Shown here: positions 1-9,636 of the stretch, in pieces
Layout of the letters: the number at the start of each line of letters is the position of its first letter
Position numbering within the stretch: position 1 is the stretch's first letter
NCBI RefSeq assembly: GCF_017916325.1
Contig: NC_090163.1
Span: 897,501 to 961,500, forward strand
DNA: 64,000 bases
Direction: 5' to 3'
From: Leishmania martiniquensis
Taxonomy: Eukaryota > Euglenozoa > Kinetoplastea > Trypanosomatida > Trypanosomatidae
The notes under the pieces: generated by a model
The model's database searches: none
What the model was told of the DNA's origin: nothing
The model's input: the letters and a program-made list of their open reading frames with translations, nothing else
Made by a program: the position numbers and the translations under genes

Positions 1-2
1 CA

Positions 3-752
3 GCGGCGAGGCGGAAACGCAAGAGGAAGGACAGCGATGACGACGATGACGACGACGAGTCCGACGAGGATTGGTTGGGCGACAGCAGCGACGAGGGCGA
101 AAACATCGTGGGAATGGGCGACGCTGGAGCGCCGCCGGAGCCAAAGACGACACGGAGACGTGGCTCTCTCAAGAAGCCCCGCGCAGCCCCGACGGGCAGC
201 GCGACGTCGAAGTCGCGCAGGAGGGTGAGCGGCAGCGGCGGCGATGATGACTCGAGCGACAACAGCCACACTGGCACCTCAAAGCCGGTGAGGCGTGGGC
301 GCAGGAAGGAGGCGACATCGTCAGCCACTCCTGCTGCCACCAGGACGGCAGAGGACGACTTCGACCTCAATTGTTTTGGGCTCGGTGCGCTCACCTCCGC
401 GTCACCAGCCTGCGCCTTTCCGAAGACGGGCACATTGGCCGCGTCGCCATCAAACGGCACAGCACCGCGCTCTAGCAAACCTGTCGATGACACCAACGAT
501 GATGACCTCTTCTTGCTGGGTCTCACGAAGGCGAAGACAGAGACGACTCCACAGGCTGCCGCAGCGACCAGCAAGCGAGCATCTTCTACGGCTGCCATCC
601 CTCCAAAGCCACGCGCGAAGCCGGCCGCTCGGCGTCGCCGCCACCACAGCAGCAGCGACTCGAGCGATGAAGACGATGACAGCACTGACGAAGAGGCTTC
701 GTCCTCAGACGAGTCTTCCGCGTCGTCCTCCGACTACAGCTTTAGCGACTAG
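3..752 (+). CDS. C-terminal tail of a large nuclear-type protein (5' truncated by window edge); possibly DNA topoisomerase II
   Basis: The frame is open from the window edge to a TAG at 750-752, giving 249 residues without their N-terminus. The visible part has no folded domain. It starts with a basic cluster (RRKRKRK) followed by a run of Asp/Glu, then Ser/Lys/Ala-rich sequence, a second basic patch (ARRRRHH) near residue 210, and a Ser/Asp/Glu-rich acidic end. Alternating basic and acidic low-complexity tails are typical of chromatin proteins, including the C-terminal domain of eukaryotic topoisomerase II. I recall topoisomerase II lying a few genes upstream of SHMT and V-ATPase B in trypanosomatids, which is the only reason for naming it. 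An apparent start inside this ORF near position 75 is a TTG codon in mid-gene and is not a real start. The identity is a guess; the coding call is firm. Confidence 0.6.
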   Translation, partial: AARRKRKRKDSDDDDDDDESDEDWLGDSSDEGENIVGMGDAGAPPEPKTTRRRGSLKKPRAAPTGSATSKSRRRVSGSGGDDDSSDNSHTGTSKPVRRGRRKEATSSATPAATRTAEDDFDLNCFGLGALTSASPACAFPKTGTLAASPSNGTAPRSSKPVDDTNDDDLFLLGLTKAKTETTPQAAAATSKRASSTAAIPPKPRAKPAARRRRHHSSSDSSDEDDDSTDEEASSSDESSASSSDYSFSD

Positions 753-1027
753 AGGTCATTGCGGCACCCGACTAATGCGGCGATAACGATGGCGTCTCTC
801 TCTCTCGATCGCCGCTGCTTCTGCAGATCCCAACGCTTTGGGAGCCAAGGCGCACCTGCGCTGTCACCTATACACACACGCATCGGCTGCTCGTTCATGT
901 GTAAGCGAGTACCTCGCGCCGGGTCTGCGCCTGGCGCCGTTCCTCCCTCTGCACGCACACGCACGCGAACACTCCTCTTTTCTCACCATGTGGCGATTGC
1001 AGGGTGGAAGAGGCGGAAGTGCGCTCC

Positions 1028-1056
1028 CCTCGTCTGCGGCGCCGCCGCAGACGAGG
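1028..1056. repeat. Perfect 14-bp inverted repeat (hairpin) with 1-nt centre
   Basis: The arm at 1028-1041 is the exact reverse complement of 1043-1056, around a single C at 1042. The sequence is very GC-rich. It lies in the intergenic RNA between the truncated gene and eIF2B epsilon. No T-run follows it and bacterial-type terminators are not expected here. Confidence 0.7.
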
Positions 1057-1528
1057 ACGTGATGTGGCGCGCACTTTCCATCTATGCGGAGCAGTCGATG
1101 CGAATGCCTATGCAGAAATAATGAGGTGCTGAGAGGTAGCAGAGATGAGGGGGGGAGGGGGCAGGGAAGAGGAGGTCGAGAGCGCTGCGCGAGGGGGGGG
1201 GCCCTTTGCTGAGGCTTCACGAATGTCTTGCAGAGCAGCATCAGCTTGTGCGACGCAATTACATTCGCCGCCGAGGGGTGCCCTCTCGCTCTATCGCACG
1301 CGCCTGTGCCTCTGTTTCCTCTCTCTTTCTCCCTGTGTGTCCGTCTGGCGTCCCTAACCGCGGCTCTGCCGGTTTTCTCATGCGCTGCATCGGCCGATCG
1401 CTACGCAGCGTCTCGTCCTTCTCCCGCTCCCTTCCGCACCTTTCCCACTTCTGTGCTTCACGGCTTATCGTGCGACGATGACATGTGCACACACGCACAC
1501 CCACCCACACCCACACACACACGCTTCC

Positions 1529-1583
1529 TTCTGCTGTTCCACTTCCGTCTCCCCGCCGCTTTGCTCCGCCTGCTCATACACAG
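1529..1583 (+). promoter_or_regulatory. Probable trans-splice acceptor for eIF2B epsilon
   Basis: A pyrimidine-rich tract of about 30 nt (1529-1560) is followed by the first good AG at 1582-1583, 46 nt upstream of the ATG at 1630. This is the expected spliced-leader addition arrangement. The choice of AG is inferred. Confidence 0.5.
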
Positions 1584-1629
1584 CCGCTGGTGCAGTTGTG
1601 AATATTTTCCGCTCGCTGCTTTTCCACTC

Positions 1630-4149
1630 ATGGACATGGCAGCTGTTCGTCGCGGCGTTATCGAGCGTGGCGACCGGCAAGGGACGAAGCTAATCGCTGT
1701 GATTATTGGGGAGGCACTCTTACCATCACACCTGCACGGCGGGCACGCCACTGTTGTTGGGCCGCTGAGCCCCCTTAGTCCCTCTCCTCACCTCCCGGCT
1801 GCGCTGCTGCCGGTGTGCAACACCCCCGTCATCGACTACGTGCTTGAAAACTTGGTCTTGAACGGGGTAGATGAGGCGACCATCTTGCTTAGCCCGACCT
1901 CGGCGGCGCAGACTATTGCGCACCTCTCTGAGTGCCGCACTGCACGCGGTAAGCCGTGGCTGCTGAGTGACTCCATACATGTTACGGTGGTCGAGTGCGC
2001 GCGCCGAATCTCCACCCTCGCGGAAGCCGCGGACGAGATGCGGGAGCGCAACGTTGTGCCTCAAAACGGCTCCTTTCTCCTGGTACCGATCGACACGGTG
2101 GCCTCCTTCACGAACCTGCGCGCGTGCTATCAAACGCACCTAGAACGAGTGCGCAAGGTGAGCAAGTACGCGGCAACGCTGCTGTGTGTTTCCTCTCGCC
2201 CCGCCCTTGCAGCAGCCCTGCGCAATTCCTTGGTGAATCACCTCGCAGAAACCGAGGAGCTGAGCTCTCAGCCGCCCATGTCCCCGATCGGCGGCAATGG
2301 CTGCCATGGCGTTCTCAGCATTCAGCAGACGTCTGACATGCTGCACCTTCGCACCTACGCTGCCCCGGCGCTGCCGCGGGAGCGCCACACCATGTTTGTG
2401 CTCGACAAGGCGACGCAGGTGGTCACGTACATGGCGCGCTTTGAAAATGGCGAGGAGACACCTGAGCCGGCGGCGGTGGTGTTCAGCAGCAGTGCTCCGC
2501 AGTCGGTGCGCATGGACCTCTTGCCGACCGGCTATCTATTTTGCTGCTGTGAGGCGCTGTCCCTCATCGAGTTTCACATTCGAGACCTCTACGGCTTCCT
2601 CAGCACATCGCTGCTGGGCCAGGTGGAGATCTACGGCAACGTCTTTGGCCTCATTGAGCTTCCCTCGTCCTCCGCGGTGGTGGAGTCTATAAACAGCGCG
2701 GAGGCATACATTCAGTGCAACCTCGACGTGTGCGCCCGCCGACTGTTTCCAATGACACGGGAGAGCTGCTTTGCCGAGGAGGTGGCCAAGTACGCCGTCT
2801 CCTCGACCTGCGAAACCGTCTACCTGCACACAACGGCCAAGTGCGCAGGGAGCAGTCTCATGGGCCCGAACGTGGTCGTCGGCGAGGAGGTGAGCGTTCC
2901 AGCCTCAGTGGAGCTGGCTGGGACAGTGCTCGCCGCCCGCGTGGAGCTGGGCGAAGAGGCCTCGCTGCGCAGTTGTGTCGTAATGGAGGGCGCGCGGATT
3001 GGGCGCCGCTGTGTGCTATACGGGTGCCTTATCGGGCCCTATGCCGTGATTGGAGAGGGTGCAGAGCTCTCTCACGTAATTGTGGGAGAGCGCTGCGTGC
3101 TGGACGGGATGACCGCCGGCGGCGCACCACTTGTTCTCCAGCATCAGGCGATTGAGCGCGACGTGGGGGGCATCATCGACGCCGACAACAGGAGCGCCTC
3201 GAGAGGGCGCGAGAGCGAGGAGGGGTCGTCGTCCTCCTCCTCCAGCAGCAGCAGCAGCATCGAGGGTGGGGTTCGTCGGAAGCGGGACGTACAGCTGACC
3301 GGCATGAACGGCCGCGGCCGCACGCTCGAGGACCGCTACATCAGCAGCATTCTCCCCACCAGCGCCCTTTTCACGGAGGACCCTGTAGCGCGCCCAGCAC
3401 AGAGCGACAACGAGGACAACTCCTCAGAGGGGGACGAGCAAGGGCTGTTTCGCCGCAGTATTCAGCGCCACGTCCAGGCAGCGCTCCTGCAGCCGTCCCG
3501 CATCGAATCCAGCAGCTATGACATGTCCACGATATGCCTCTCCAGCGGCTTCGGCTACCCCGAGTTGTGCGAGATCGTCACAGAGCTGCTTATGGAGCAC
3601 GTGCTTAGCGTCCATCGCAATGAATCCCCGGCCAACATGCTGGAGGCCGCGCGAGATGTGTTTCACACATGGTGTGGGCCCTTCTACAACAACTTTCTGT
3701 CCAAGAATCAGCAGCCGAACGTGGACGCGATGGTCGCGACTCTCGAAGGGCTCTGCGGGGCCATCGGCGGTGAGAACTGCTCGCTGCGCTGCTACGGCCC
3801 GCAGCTGGTGGAGATGCTATACTACGGCTGCGAAGACGACCTTTACAATGAGCGCGGGTACTGTATTGTGAGCGGCGAGAGCTTGATTGCATTCGACGCA
3901 GAGATGGAGCACCGACGGCAGGTGCTGCAACGCTACACCGCCTTCAACGGGGGCCACCATAAGAGCAGGGGCGCCGCAAGGCTGTCGAGCAGTGACTCCG
4001 ACACTACGTCCAGCAGCAGTGGCAGCAGCACCAGTGCCAGCAGCGACGATGACGAGTCGCGTGATATGCACGAGGAAGGAAAGGTGCTGGTGGCCGTCAG
4101 CTGCCATGACTTCATCATGGGTGTGAAGGACTTCCTCGATGCTGCGTAA
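1630..4149 (+). CDS. Translation initiation factor eIF2B, epsilon subunit (catalytic GEF subunit)
   Basis: The 839-residue protein belongs to the guanine-nucleotide exchange complex that reloads eIF2 with GTP in the cytosol. Residues about 15-330 form a nucleotidyltransferase-like domain; LLPVCNTPVIDYVLENL matches the family's LLPL-N-P-IDY-LE motif. Residues about 400-495 are left-handed beta-helix hexapeptide repeats (VVVGEEVSV, ARIGRRCVL, AVIGEGAEL). Residues about 630-757 resemble the C-terminal W2 HEAT domain that defines epsilon and distinguishes it from gamma, which lies at 58.99 kb. Two low-complexity insertions are visible: a poly-Ser run near residues 532-545 and a Ser/Asp block near 786-811 just before the last helix. 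The open frame extends upstream without an ATG until 1630, and the ATG here follows the splice signal. The longer 973-residue reading is therefore rejected. Confidence 0.9.
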   Translation: MDMAAVRRGVIERGDRQGTKLIAVIIGEALLPSHLHGGHATVVGPLSPLSPSPHLPAALLPVCNTPVIDYVLENLVLNGVDEATILLSPTSAAQTIAHLSECRTARGKPWLLSDSIHVTVVECARRISTLAEAADEMRERNVVPQNGSFLLVPIDTVASFTNLRACYQTHLERVRKVSKYAATLLCVSSRPALAAALRNSLVNHLAETEELSSQPPMSPIGGNGCHGVLSIQQTSDMLHLRTYAAPALPRERHTMFVLDKATQVVTYMARFENGEETPEPAAVVFSSSAPQSVRMDLLPTGYLFCCCEALSLIEFHIRDLYGFLSTSLLGQVEIYGNVFGLIELPSSSAVVESINSAEAYIQCNLDVCARRLFPMTRESCFAEEVAKYAVSSTCETVYLHTTAKCAGSSLMGPNVVVGEEVSVPASVELAGTVLAARVELGEEASLRSCVVMEGARIGRRCVLYGCLIGPYAVIGEGAELSHVIVGERCVLDGMTAGGAPLVLQHQAIERDVGGIIDADNRSASRGRESEEGSSSSSSSSSSSIEGGVRRKRDVQLTGMNGRGRTLEDRYISSILPTSALFTEDPVARPAQSDNEDNSSEGDEQGLFRRSIQRHVQAALLQPSRIESSSYDMSTICLSSGFGYPELCEIVTELLMEHVLSVHRNESPANMLEAARDVFHTWCGPFYNNFLSKNQQPNVDAMVATLEGLCGAIGGENCSLRCYGPQLVEMLYYGCEDDLYNERGYCIVSGESLIAFDAEMEHRRQVLQRYTAFNGGHHKSRGAARLSSSDSDTTSSSSGSSTSASSDDDESRDMHEEGKVLVAVSCHDFIMGVKDFLDAA

Positions 4150-4190
4150 AGTCGCAGTGGAGGGAGTCGGGGGTGCGCGCCGGTGGTGGG

Positions 4191-4323
4191 CGGCGGAGGA
4201 AAAAAAGGGCATGCGGTGCGCCCTTCCAAGCGGATGGTGAGAGTGGGTGCGGGATGAAGCGAACAGCGGAGGGTGGGGAAGGCGCTTCGAGCGCGGCGGA
4301 GGAAAGGTGGGCATGCGGTGCGC
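4191..4323. repeat. Short spaced direct repeat in eIF2B epsilon 3' UTR
   Basis: Two roughly 30-nt units, at 4191-4222 and 4294-4323, share CGGCGGAGGA, then an A/G-rich part, then GGGCATGCGGTGCGC. They lie about 103 nt apart in the same orientation, starting about 40 nt after the stop codon. They differ by a few bases in the centre. Confidence 0.6.
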
Positions 4324-5055
4324 TTAGGCAGCGGCGAAGAAGCCCTCCCTACACGCCCCTATTTTTTCACTTTTCTTTTTACGCACACGCTTGGCACAAA
4401 AGCCACAGCAGACCGACATGACTTCATGCGGCGGGGCTGACATGCGCGTGATTGCTGAGGGCTTAGCTGACTTCTGTCTCCCTCCCACTCTCATCCCCTC
4501 CCCCACCCTCTGTTTCTCCGCCTCTCCATCATCTCCCTTCCTTCACTCGCGCGCACACGCTCTCGCCGGCGCTTCCGAGGCTGAAAGGTTCACATCCGCA
4601 TATATCTTAAACAGCGCAGTGCATACGTGTGCACCTTCAACCATCTAAGCAACCAATACATACAAAAGCGGCCCAGCCTGCGCTTCAAGGGCGGTACGAA
4701 GACGTGCCCTGCCCTACCCATCTCTCTCTTGCTGTTTTGTGCGCGTGCGTGCCTTTCCGGGTCGCGGGACTGCTGCAGTGGCAGCGAGCGCTTGCGCCCC
4801 TTCCCTCACCCCACCGCTTCTTCTCCATTCAGGCAGTCATGCCTACACGCATGTGCGAGGCCTAGAGGAGAGGGGAGGAGAGGGGATAGGGGAAGAGTTA
4901 AGAGGGCGGCCGCGGCGCTCTTGTGCCTCAGCTCATCAGTGCTTCTGCGAGTACGACGAGCGTGGCCGAATACCACCACCGCACCGTCTCCTCCATGTCT
5001 GCTGTCCTGCCCTTCCCCGCTCTCTTTTACAGCCGGTGCACGCTAGTTTGCATCG

Positions 5056-5088
5056 CCTTTTCGTTTTTCTCTCCCTTTTCCCCAATAG
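5056..5088 (+). promoter_or_regulatory. Probable trans-splice acceptor for the coiled-coil gene
   Basis: A T/C tract of nearly 30 nt ends in CAATAG, with AG at 5087-5088. No better tract-AG pair lies closer to the ATG at 5350. Confidence 0.5.
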
Positions 5089-5349
5089 GCGTGCAGCGCC
5101 TCCGCCAAACTTCTCTTCCGTCGTTTCACTCTCTCACACACACACACGCACACATACGGGTACTCGGACATCCTCGTACCTCATAGAGAAAGGGACGAGG
5201 GACATTCATAGAACCGCTCTAACGCACAGGGAGTCGTAGGAGAAGCCTAGTGCACTTCAGCGTCGTGAGTAGGGGCGCGGGTGTGTGCGTTTATGTGCGT
5301 GCACGTATAGATGAGGGCGCTCGCTTGACGCGCTTTGACTAATATAGGC

Positions 5350-7302
5350 ATGCTCGCCGACCCTGTGGCAGAGCGACGTCACATACCGCCGTCCTCGTCA
5401 TCGTCGTCTCTTGCTTCTTCAACCCTGTCTGCAATCCAGTACGAGAGCGCCGTGTCAGTGACCCCATGCTCCTCCTCGGACTTCTCTTCCACCTCCCCTG
5501 CCTCCATGGCGGCGAAGGGCCCGGCTGTCTCCGGCTTCGCGGCACCTGCCAAGGTGGCTTCCGCCGAGGACGATCCATTTTCTCTGTCGAGCCTTGAGAG
5601 GCGCACAAGGGCTCTGGAGGAGGAGCGACTGAAGTACGTGCGGCTGGGCGAACGCGCGGCAGATGCCTTTGAAGAGCACCGGCGCGAACTGACGCAGCTG
5701 GCGCAAAAGGAGCGGGCCATTCGCAGCCACCGTGAGGATGCGTTGCGGATTCAGCTTCAGGAAACACTCCAGGCGAATCGAGAGCTGACGGAACGCGTCG
5801 CTGAGCAGCGCCGACGGCACGAGGAGGCGTGCGTAGCCGAGCTACAGGTGTGTCACGACGGCAACACTCGCCAGGATGCGTTGGAGTCGACGCTGCGGCA
5901 GCTACATGAGGAGTGGGCAGAGGTGCGGCGCGGCGTGGTAGAGACGGAGGCCTCGCATGAGGAGTGTCGTCGCCGCCTCGCTGCCTGCTTGCGTGATCAA
6001 GAAAGGCTGAGGAGTAGGGTGCGCTCCTTGCAGGCTGGACTGCATGATGCTGAGGCGGCCGCCGCAGTGGCGGAGCAGTATGGGGAGGAGGTGGCCATGG
6101 AAGATGGACGAGAGCAAGCGGGGCCAGCAGTCGCCCCAGCCAAGGGTGCCGAGGATCGCTTGGCGGAGGGGCAACCGTCGCGCACGTCCGTCGCAGCGTC
6201 GTCGTCGCACACCCGGAAGCCGCGCTGCCCGTATTCGGAGGGGCCGCCGACCGGCTGGCGCGGGCCGTCGCCTGCGCGTCGTGCGCTGCGCCGCCATTTT
6301 GTGCCGAGCGGACCATGCGACTCCTGCAGCCCCTGTCGCGCCTCCTCGCCCTGCACTCACCATGTGGAGGCGATGGTGGCAACCATTGAGCGCAAGAACT
6401 ACCTGCGCCCTCGGCTGTACTACCGGCGTGTGGGGTGTGGGTCTTCTGACATGGTCGGCGCCCCTGTTGCGGTAGCCTCACCTTACCAGCAGCGCCGCGG
6501 CAGCGTGTACGCGTCGCGGCCACCACCGCCACCGCCGGCCCCGGCTGCCTTTACCTCGTCCTTTTCCTGCGTACCCGCAACGCCTCCGCGGCATGGGCAC
6601 CTCTCTCACCTCCAGAGCGGCCCCTACTCGCCTGGGTTGTCGTCGTCGACCTCGTCTAGCACCTCCACCCCGTACACTTACACGGCCACGGGGTCTTCGC
6701 CGTCAACTCGCACGTGCTCATCCTGCAATCGTGCCCATGAAAGCTCTACGGCGGACGCGAGCGCGCAGTCGCCACCTGCACCGCATCGTAACGATTGCCG
6801 GCGCGAGACGTCGCCACACCGGCCACAGAGTCGCTGCTTTTCACCGCGCGCCCGAGGCGAAAGTCCCCGAGAAGACATCCAGGCGAGCGCTGGCGCGCGT
6901 GTGCCTCTAGGTTCCAGTGAACCCACCACCGCCCCGCTTTCATTCGAGGTTTTTCTTCGCACGCCGTCACAACTGCCACCGGCAGCGGACGGCCTGCACG
7001 GGTCCGCACTGAACGCCACTTGCCATGCTCTTATTGCTGATCTGGCCCATATGCGAGCCGAGTACCGACTGCGCCAACGCCAGCTGCGCGACCCGCACGG
7101 CGATTCTGTGACAGCAAGTCAAGAGATGCGCCGCCTAATGCACGAAATGGACCGCAAAGCAGATCAGATACGCGCCCTGCGTCGGGAGCAGGGGCGCCAC
7201 AACGACGCGCTACGTGTGCAAGATGTGTTGCGGGAGGTGATGGCAGAGAACCGCTACTGCGAATCGGTGTACCGCGACCTTCTGGAGCTCATACGCAGCT
7301 AA
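5350..7302 (+). CDS. Coiled-coil protein of unknown function
   Basis: The protein has 650 residues from the first in-frame ATG; the frame runs a few codons further upstream from a TTG, which is not used as a start. I do not recognise the family. Residues about 75-250 are rich in Glu, Arg, Leu and Ala with heptad-like spacing (LEEERLKYVRLGERAADAFE and onward), suggesting a long coiled coil. The middle (about 290-540) is Ser/Pro/Arg-rich and probably disordered. A second helical, charged segment (about 560-650, with HEMDRKADQIRALRREQ) closes the protein. No signal peptide or membrane segment is evident. Such architecture is common in trypanosomatid cytoskeletal and flagellar proteins, but that is only analogy. 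A downstream ATG at 5506 is an alternative start. Confidence 0.75.
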   Translation: MLADPVAERRHIPPSSSSSSLASSTLSAIQYESAVSVTPCSSSDFSSTSPASMAAKGPAVSGFAAPAKVASAEDDPFSLSSLERRTRALEEERLKYVRLGERAADAFEEHRRELTQLAQKERAIRSHREDALRIQLQETLQANRELTERVAEQRRRHEEACVAELQVCHDGNTRQDALESTLRQLHEEWAEVRRGVVETEASHEECRRRLAACLRDQERLRSRVRSLQAGLHDAEAAAAVAEQYGEEVAMEDGREQAGPAVAPAKGAEDRLAEGQPSRTSVAASSSHTRKPRCPYSEGPPTGWRGPSPARRALRRHFVPSGPCDSCSPCRASSPCTHHVEAMVATIERKNYLRPRLYYRRVGCGSSDMVGAPVAVASPYQQRRGSVYASRPPPPPPAPAAFTSSFSCVPATPPRHGHLSHLQSGPYSPGLSSSTSSSTSTPYTYTATGSSPSTRTCSSCNRAHESSTADASAQSPPAPHRNDCRRETSPHRPQSRCFSPRARGESPREDIQASAGARVPLGSSEPTTAPLSFEVFLRTPSQLPPAADGLHGSALNATCHALIADLAHMRAEYRLRQRQLRDPHGDSVTASQEMRRLMHEMDRKADQIRALRREQGRHNDALRVQDVLREVMAENRYCESVYRDLLELIRS

Positions 7303-8418
7303 GGTACCAGCTTTGGGAGGGGCCATGTGAGGGACTGGGGGCATTCGTTCACTAATCCTTCCCCCCTCCTCCTCTTTCCCTTCTTGGTGCCGAGCGTAGC
7401 GGACTCCGCAGCACACGCACGTACGCTTGCACACGTGCAAGCGCGGGCATAGACCATCAGGCGAGGGAAGCATTACACGCAGCATGGCAGCAGCTGCGGT
7501 GGATCATCACTTCATAGAGGGACAAGGGGGGAATACGCCCCATTAAGCTGCCTTCGGCACAGGCGTGGGCGAGGAGCCGCAACAACGTGCGTGCGGGTAT
7601 CTGTGCCCTCGAAGAGGGTGCGTCCGCTATACAGGATGGTGTTGCTTCGCGTCACCTGTCTTTTCCGCTCCCACCTCGCGTTCTCCGTTCACAGACACAG
7701 GTGCATCGCTGCGGGAGCGTAGGGGCACATAGAGAAAACGGCACGCGCCTGCGTATGCGCAAACGGCTAAGCAACGACACTCATCACGCTCATGAGGGGC
7801 GAACGGGGGACTGTTGGCCGATATCGAACCTACCAGGCGCACACTCTGTCAGTTGTGGTGAGGCAGTGTACAGCAGTGCTGTCAGCACCGCTCCTGAGCG
7901 GCTTGTGTCTCGACCTCGGCACTGCCTTCTGCCTGCTTTGCGCAGCCCTTCTGCTCACGCGGAGCCCCCCCTGCTCGGGCTTCGACATGCGCACGAGCGA
8001 ATGCCGGTACTCAGCGCCTGTAGTTTAACGGCCACTCTTACTCCCCTTTATCTTCTGCTCCACCCGCCACTCGCACATTTGGGTACCTTACCTGACCTTT
8101 TTTTTTCGCCTGCGCGTGGAACACCTTTCATGCACTCGCGGCCCCCTCCTTCCATACTACGAGAGAGTAGTCAAGCACGCATCCGCATCACTATCGCACC
8201 CCCCCCACACACACAGAGTGAGTGAGAGCGAGAGCCGGCACAGAGCAAAATAATTTGTCTTCTTGACGCACTCTCTTTCCCCTTCGCCTCTCTCACGCCA
8301 TCGCACGAACCGAAGGCGGGTGCGCGTGTGTTTAAGCCGTCCGAGAAGAGAGTCATTTCTGCGCATTCGTACGAACAGTGGAGCATCGCCAACACGGACG
8401 TCCCCTCTCGCAGCGACA
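7303..8418 (+). other. Intergenic region between the coiled-coil gene and eIF3e
   Basis: No supportable gene is present. The region contains a small perfect hairpin (7424-7443), pyrimidine tracts and, close to eIF3e, a C/T tract at about 8268-8297 followed by AG at 8314-8315 as a plausible splice site. Confidence 0.55.
7424..7443. repeat. Perfect 9-bp inverted repeat with 2-nt centre
   Basis: Positions 7424-7432 (CGCTTGCAC) pair exactly with 7435-7443 (GTGCAAGCG). The site is about 120 nt downstream of the coiled-coil gene's stop codon, in its likely 3' UTR. Confidence 0.6.
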
Positions 8419-9636
8419 ATGGACATGCTAAGGAAGCTGCTGCCCTATATGGACAAGCACCTTGCCCTGGGCCTGCTGAACCACTACGCGCAGAACGGTG
8501 AAGATGTGCAGGACGCCATGATGAAGCTGATCGAGACGACGGGGCTGAATGCAGATGGAAGCATCAAGGCAGAGACGGAGGAGATGATGGCCAAGGCTAC
8601 CGCGGCCGCCCAACCGGCGCTGAAGGAGTTCTTCGACCAGTCCGAGGACGACCACTCCACGTACCAGTTCAAGCTTACAGAGACCGAGGTGGGCGAGCGC
8701 CGCACGCAGGGCGAGCTGTCGTACGAATTCCTTTCGGAAAAAAAAGGCATCACGGCGGCGGTCATGAGTGCGGTGTACAAGCTTGCGTACCTCTACTACG
8801 ACACCGGCGCCTACGGCGACGCCTCGGAGCTGCTGGCGCTGTGCCAGTGTGTGAGTGGCTACGACAATCTCCGCTCAGACACGATTTTGTGGGGTAAGCT
8901 GATGAGCGACATCGGCGCCGTGAACTGGCAGTCGGCAATGCGCATCGCGGAGGAGATTCGCCGCGTGCACAACGCCAGCGAGGAGGACCTCTTCGGCGCT
9001 CCCAATACCACTACGGTGCGCGCGCGCGTGTGGCTGCTGCACTGGGTGCTGTTCCCGTTCTTCAAGGGCGGCCTGCAATACTCGCTGCAGCTTCTATACT
9101 TCGTCTTCGATCACCGCCACGACCAGACATACCGCAAGACCGTTGAGACGGTGTGCCCGCACTACCTGCGGTACATCTGCGCGGCGGTGCTCCTGCACCG
9201 AACCCGTTACAGCAACTTTGTTAGCGCCGCAGAGCTGGTGGAGTCCATCTACGAGTACTCGGACGCCCTCACTCGACTAGTGAGCCTTATTCAGAAGGCT
9301 TCATTCGAGGACGCCATAGCATTGCTGCCCGAGGTGCGGCGCATGATCAAGGAGGACTACTTTCTGGCCGACTACGAGGAAGACCTCATTGAGAACGCCA
9401 AGCGTATGATCTTCAGCAAGTACATGTCGCTGCACTCTGTCGTCTCCATCGCGTATGTGGCGGAGCAGCTGGGCATGTCCAAGGCCGACGCCGAAGTGTG
9501 GCTCGTTAACCTTATCAGCGAGTCGGTGAAGCACCGCGCTAAGATCGACTCAGTCAATGAGCAGCTGAACGTGGAGCCGCAGACACGCTCGCTGGAGTCG
9601 CTCATCTATGACAAGTTAGACACCGTTATGCGGTGA
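8419..9636 (+). CDS. Translation initiation factor eIF3, subunit e (INT6-like, PCI domain)
   Basis: This 405-residue cytosolic protein is a core PCI-domain subunit of eIF3, which recruits the 40S subunit to mRNA. The N-terminus (LPYMDKHLALGLLNHY) aligns with the conserved FLDRHLVFPLLEFL start of eIF3e. The C-terminal winged-helix part (DYFLADYEEDLIENAKRMIF, then ISIAYVAEQLGM-like helix and AEVWLVNLI) matches the family's DFFLVACLEDFIENAR / LADKLNM / AERWIVNLI stretch residue by residue. The ATG at 8419 gives the family-consistent N-terminus. The frame is open upstream to 8263 but without homology there. The protein is slightly shorter than human eIF3e at its C-terminal end. Confidence 0.92.
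   Translation: MDMLRKLLPYMDKHLALGLLNHYAQNGEDVQDAMMKLIETTGLNADGSIKAETEEMMAKATAAAQPALKEFFDQSEDDHSTYQFKLTETEVGERRTQGELSYEFLSEKKGITAAVMSAVYKLAYLYYDTGAYGDASELLALCQCVSGYDNLRSDTILWGKLMSDIGAVNWQSAMRIAEEIRRVHNASEEDLFGAPNTTTVRARVWLLHWVLFPFFKGGLQYSLQLLYFVFDHRHDQTYRKTVETVCPHYLRYICAAVLLHRTRYSNFVSAAELVESIYEYSDALTRLVSLIQKASFEDAIALLPEVRRMIKEDYFLADYEEDLIENAKRMIFSKYMSLHSVVSIAYVAEQLGMSKADAEVWLVNLISESVKHRAKIDSVNEQLNVEPQTRSLESLIYDKLDTVMR

Larger units (their letters stand above)
753..1629 (+). other. Intergenic region: 3' UTR of the truncated gene and 5' UTR of eIF2B epsilon
   Basis: There is no supportable gene here. The stretch holds a G-rich tract near 1146-1200, (CA)n repeats near 1484-1522, a perfect short hairpin at 1028-1056 and the trans-splice signal at about 1529-1583. 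Confidence 0.6.
4150..5349 (+). other. Intergenic region between eIF2B epsilon and the coiled-coil gene
   Basis: I see no gene. The eIF2B epsilon 3' UTR contains a spaced direct repeat (4191-4222 and 4294-4323). The rest is pyrimidine-rich and CA-rich, and includes a strong tract at 5056-5084 followed by AG at 5087-5088. That AG is the likely spliced-leader site for the next gene. Confidence 0.6.

Noticed and set aside
1028..1056. Hairpins as rho-independent transcription terminators
   Set aside because: The DNA is eukaryotic, no T-run follows the stems, and the strand continues with more genes in the same orientation.
1228..1629. N-terminal extension of eIF2B epsilon from upstream non-ATG open frame
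   Set aside because: The extra 134 codons are translated spacer containing (CA)n and the splice tract; the same artefact occurs upstream of SHMT, V-ATPase B, RFT1, TRM61 and others.
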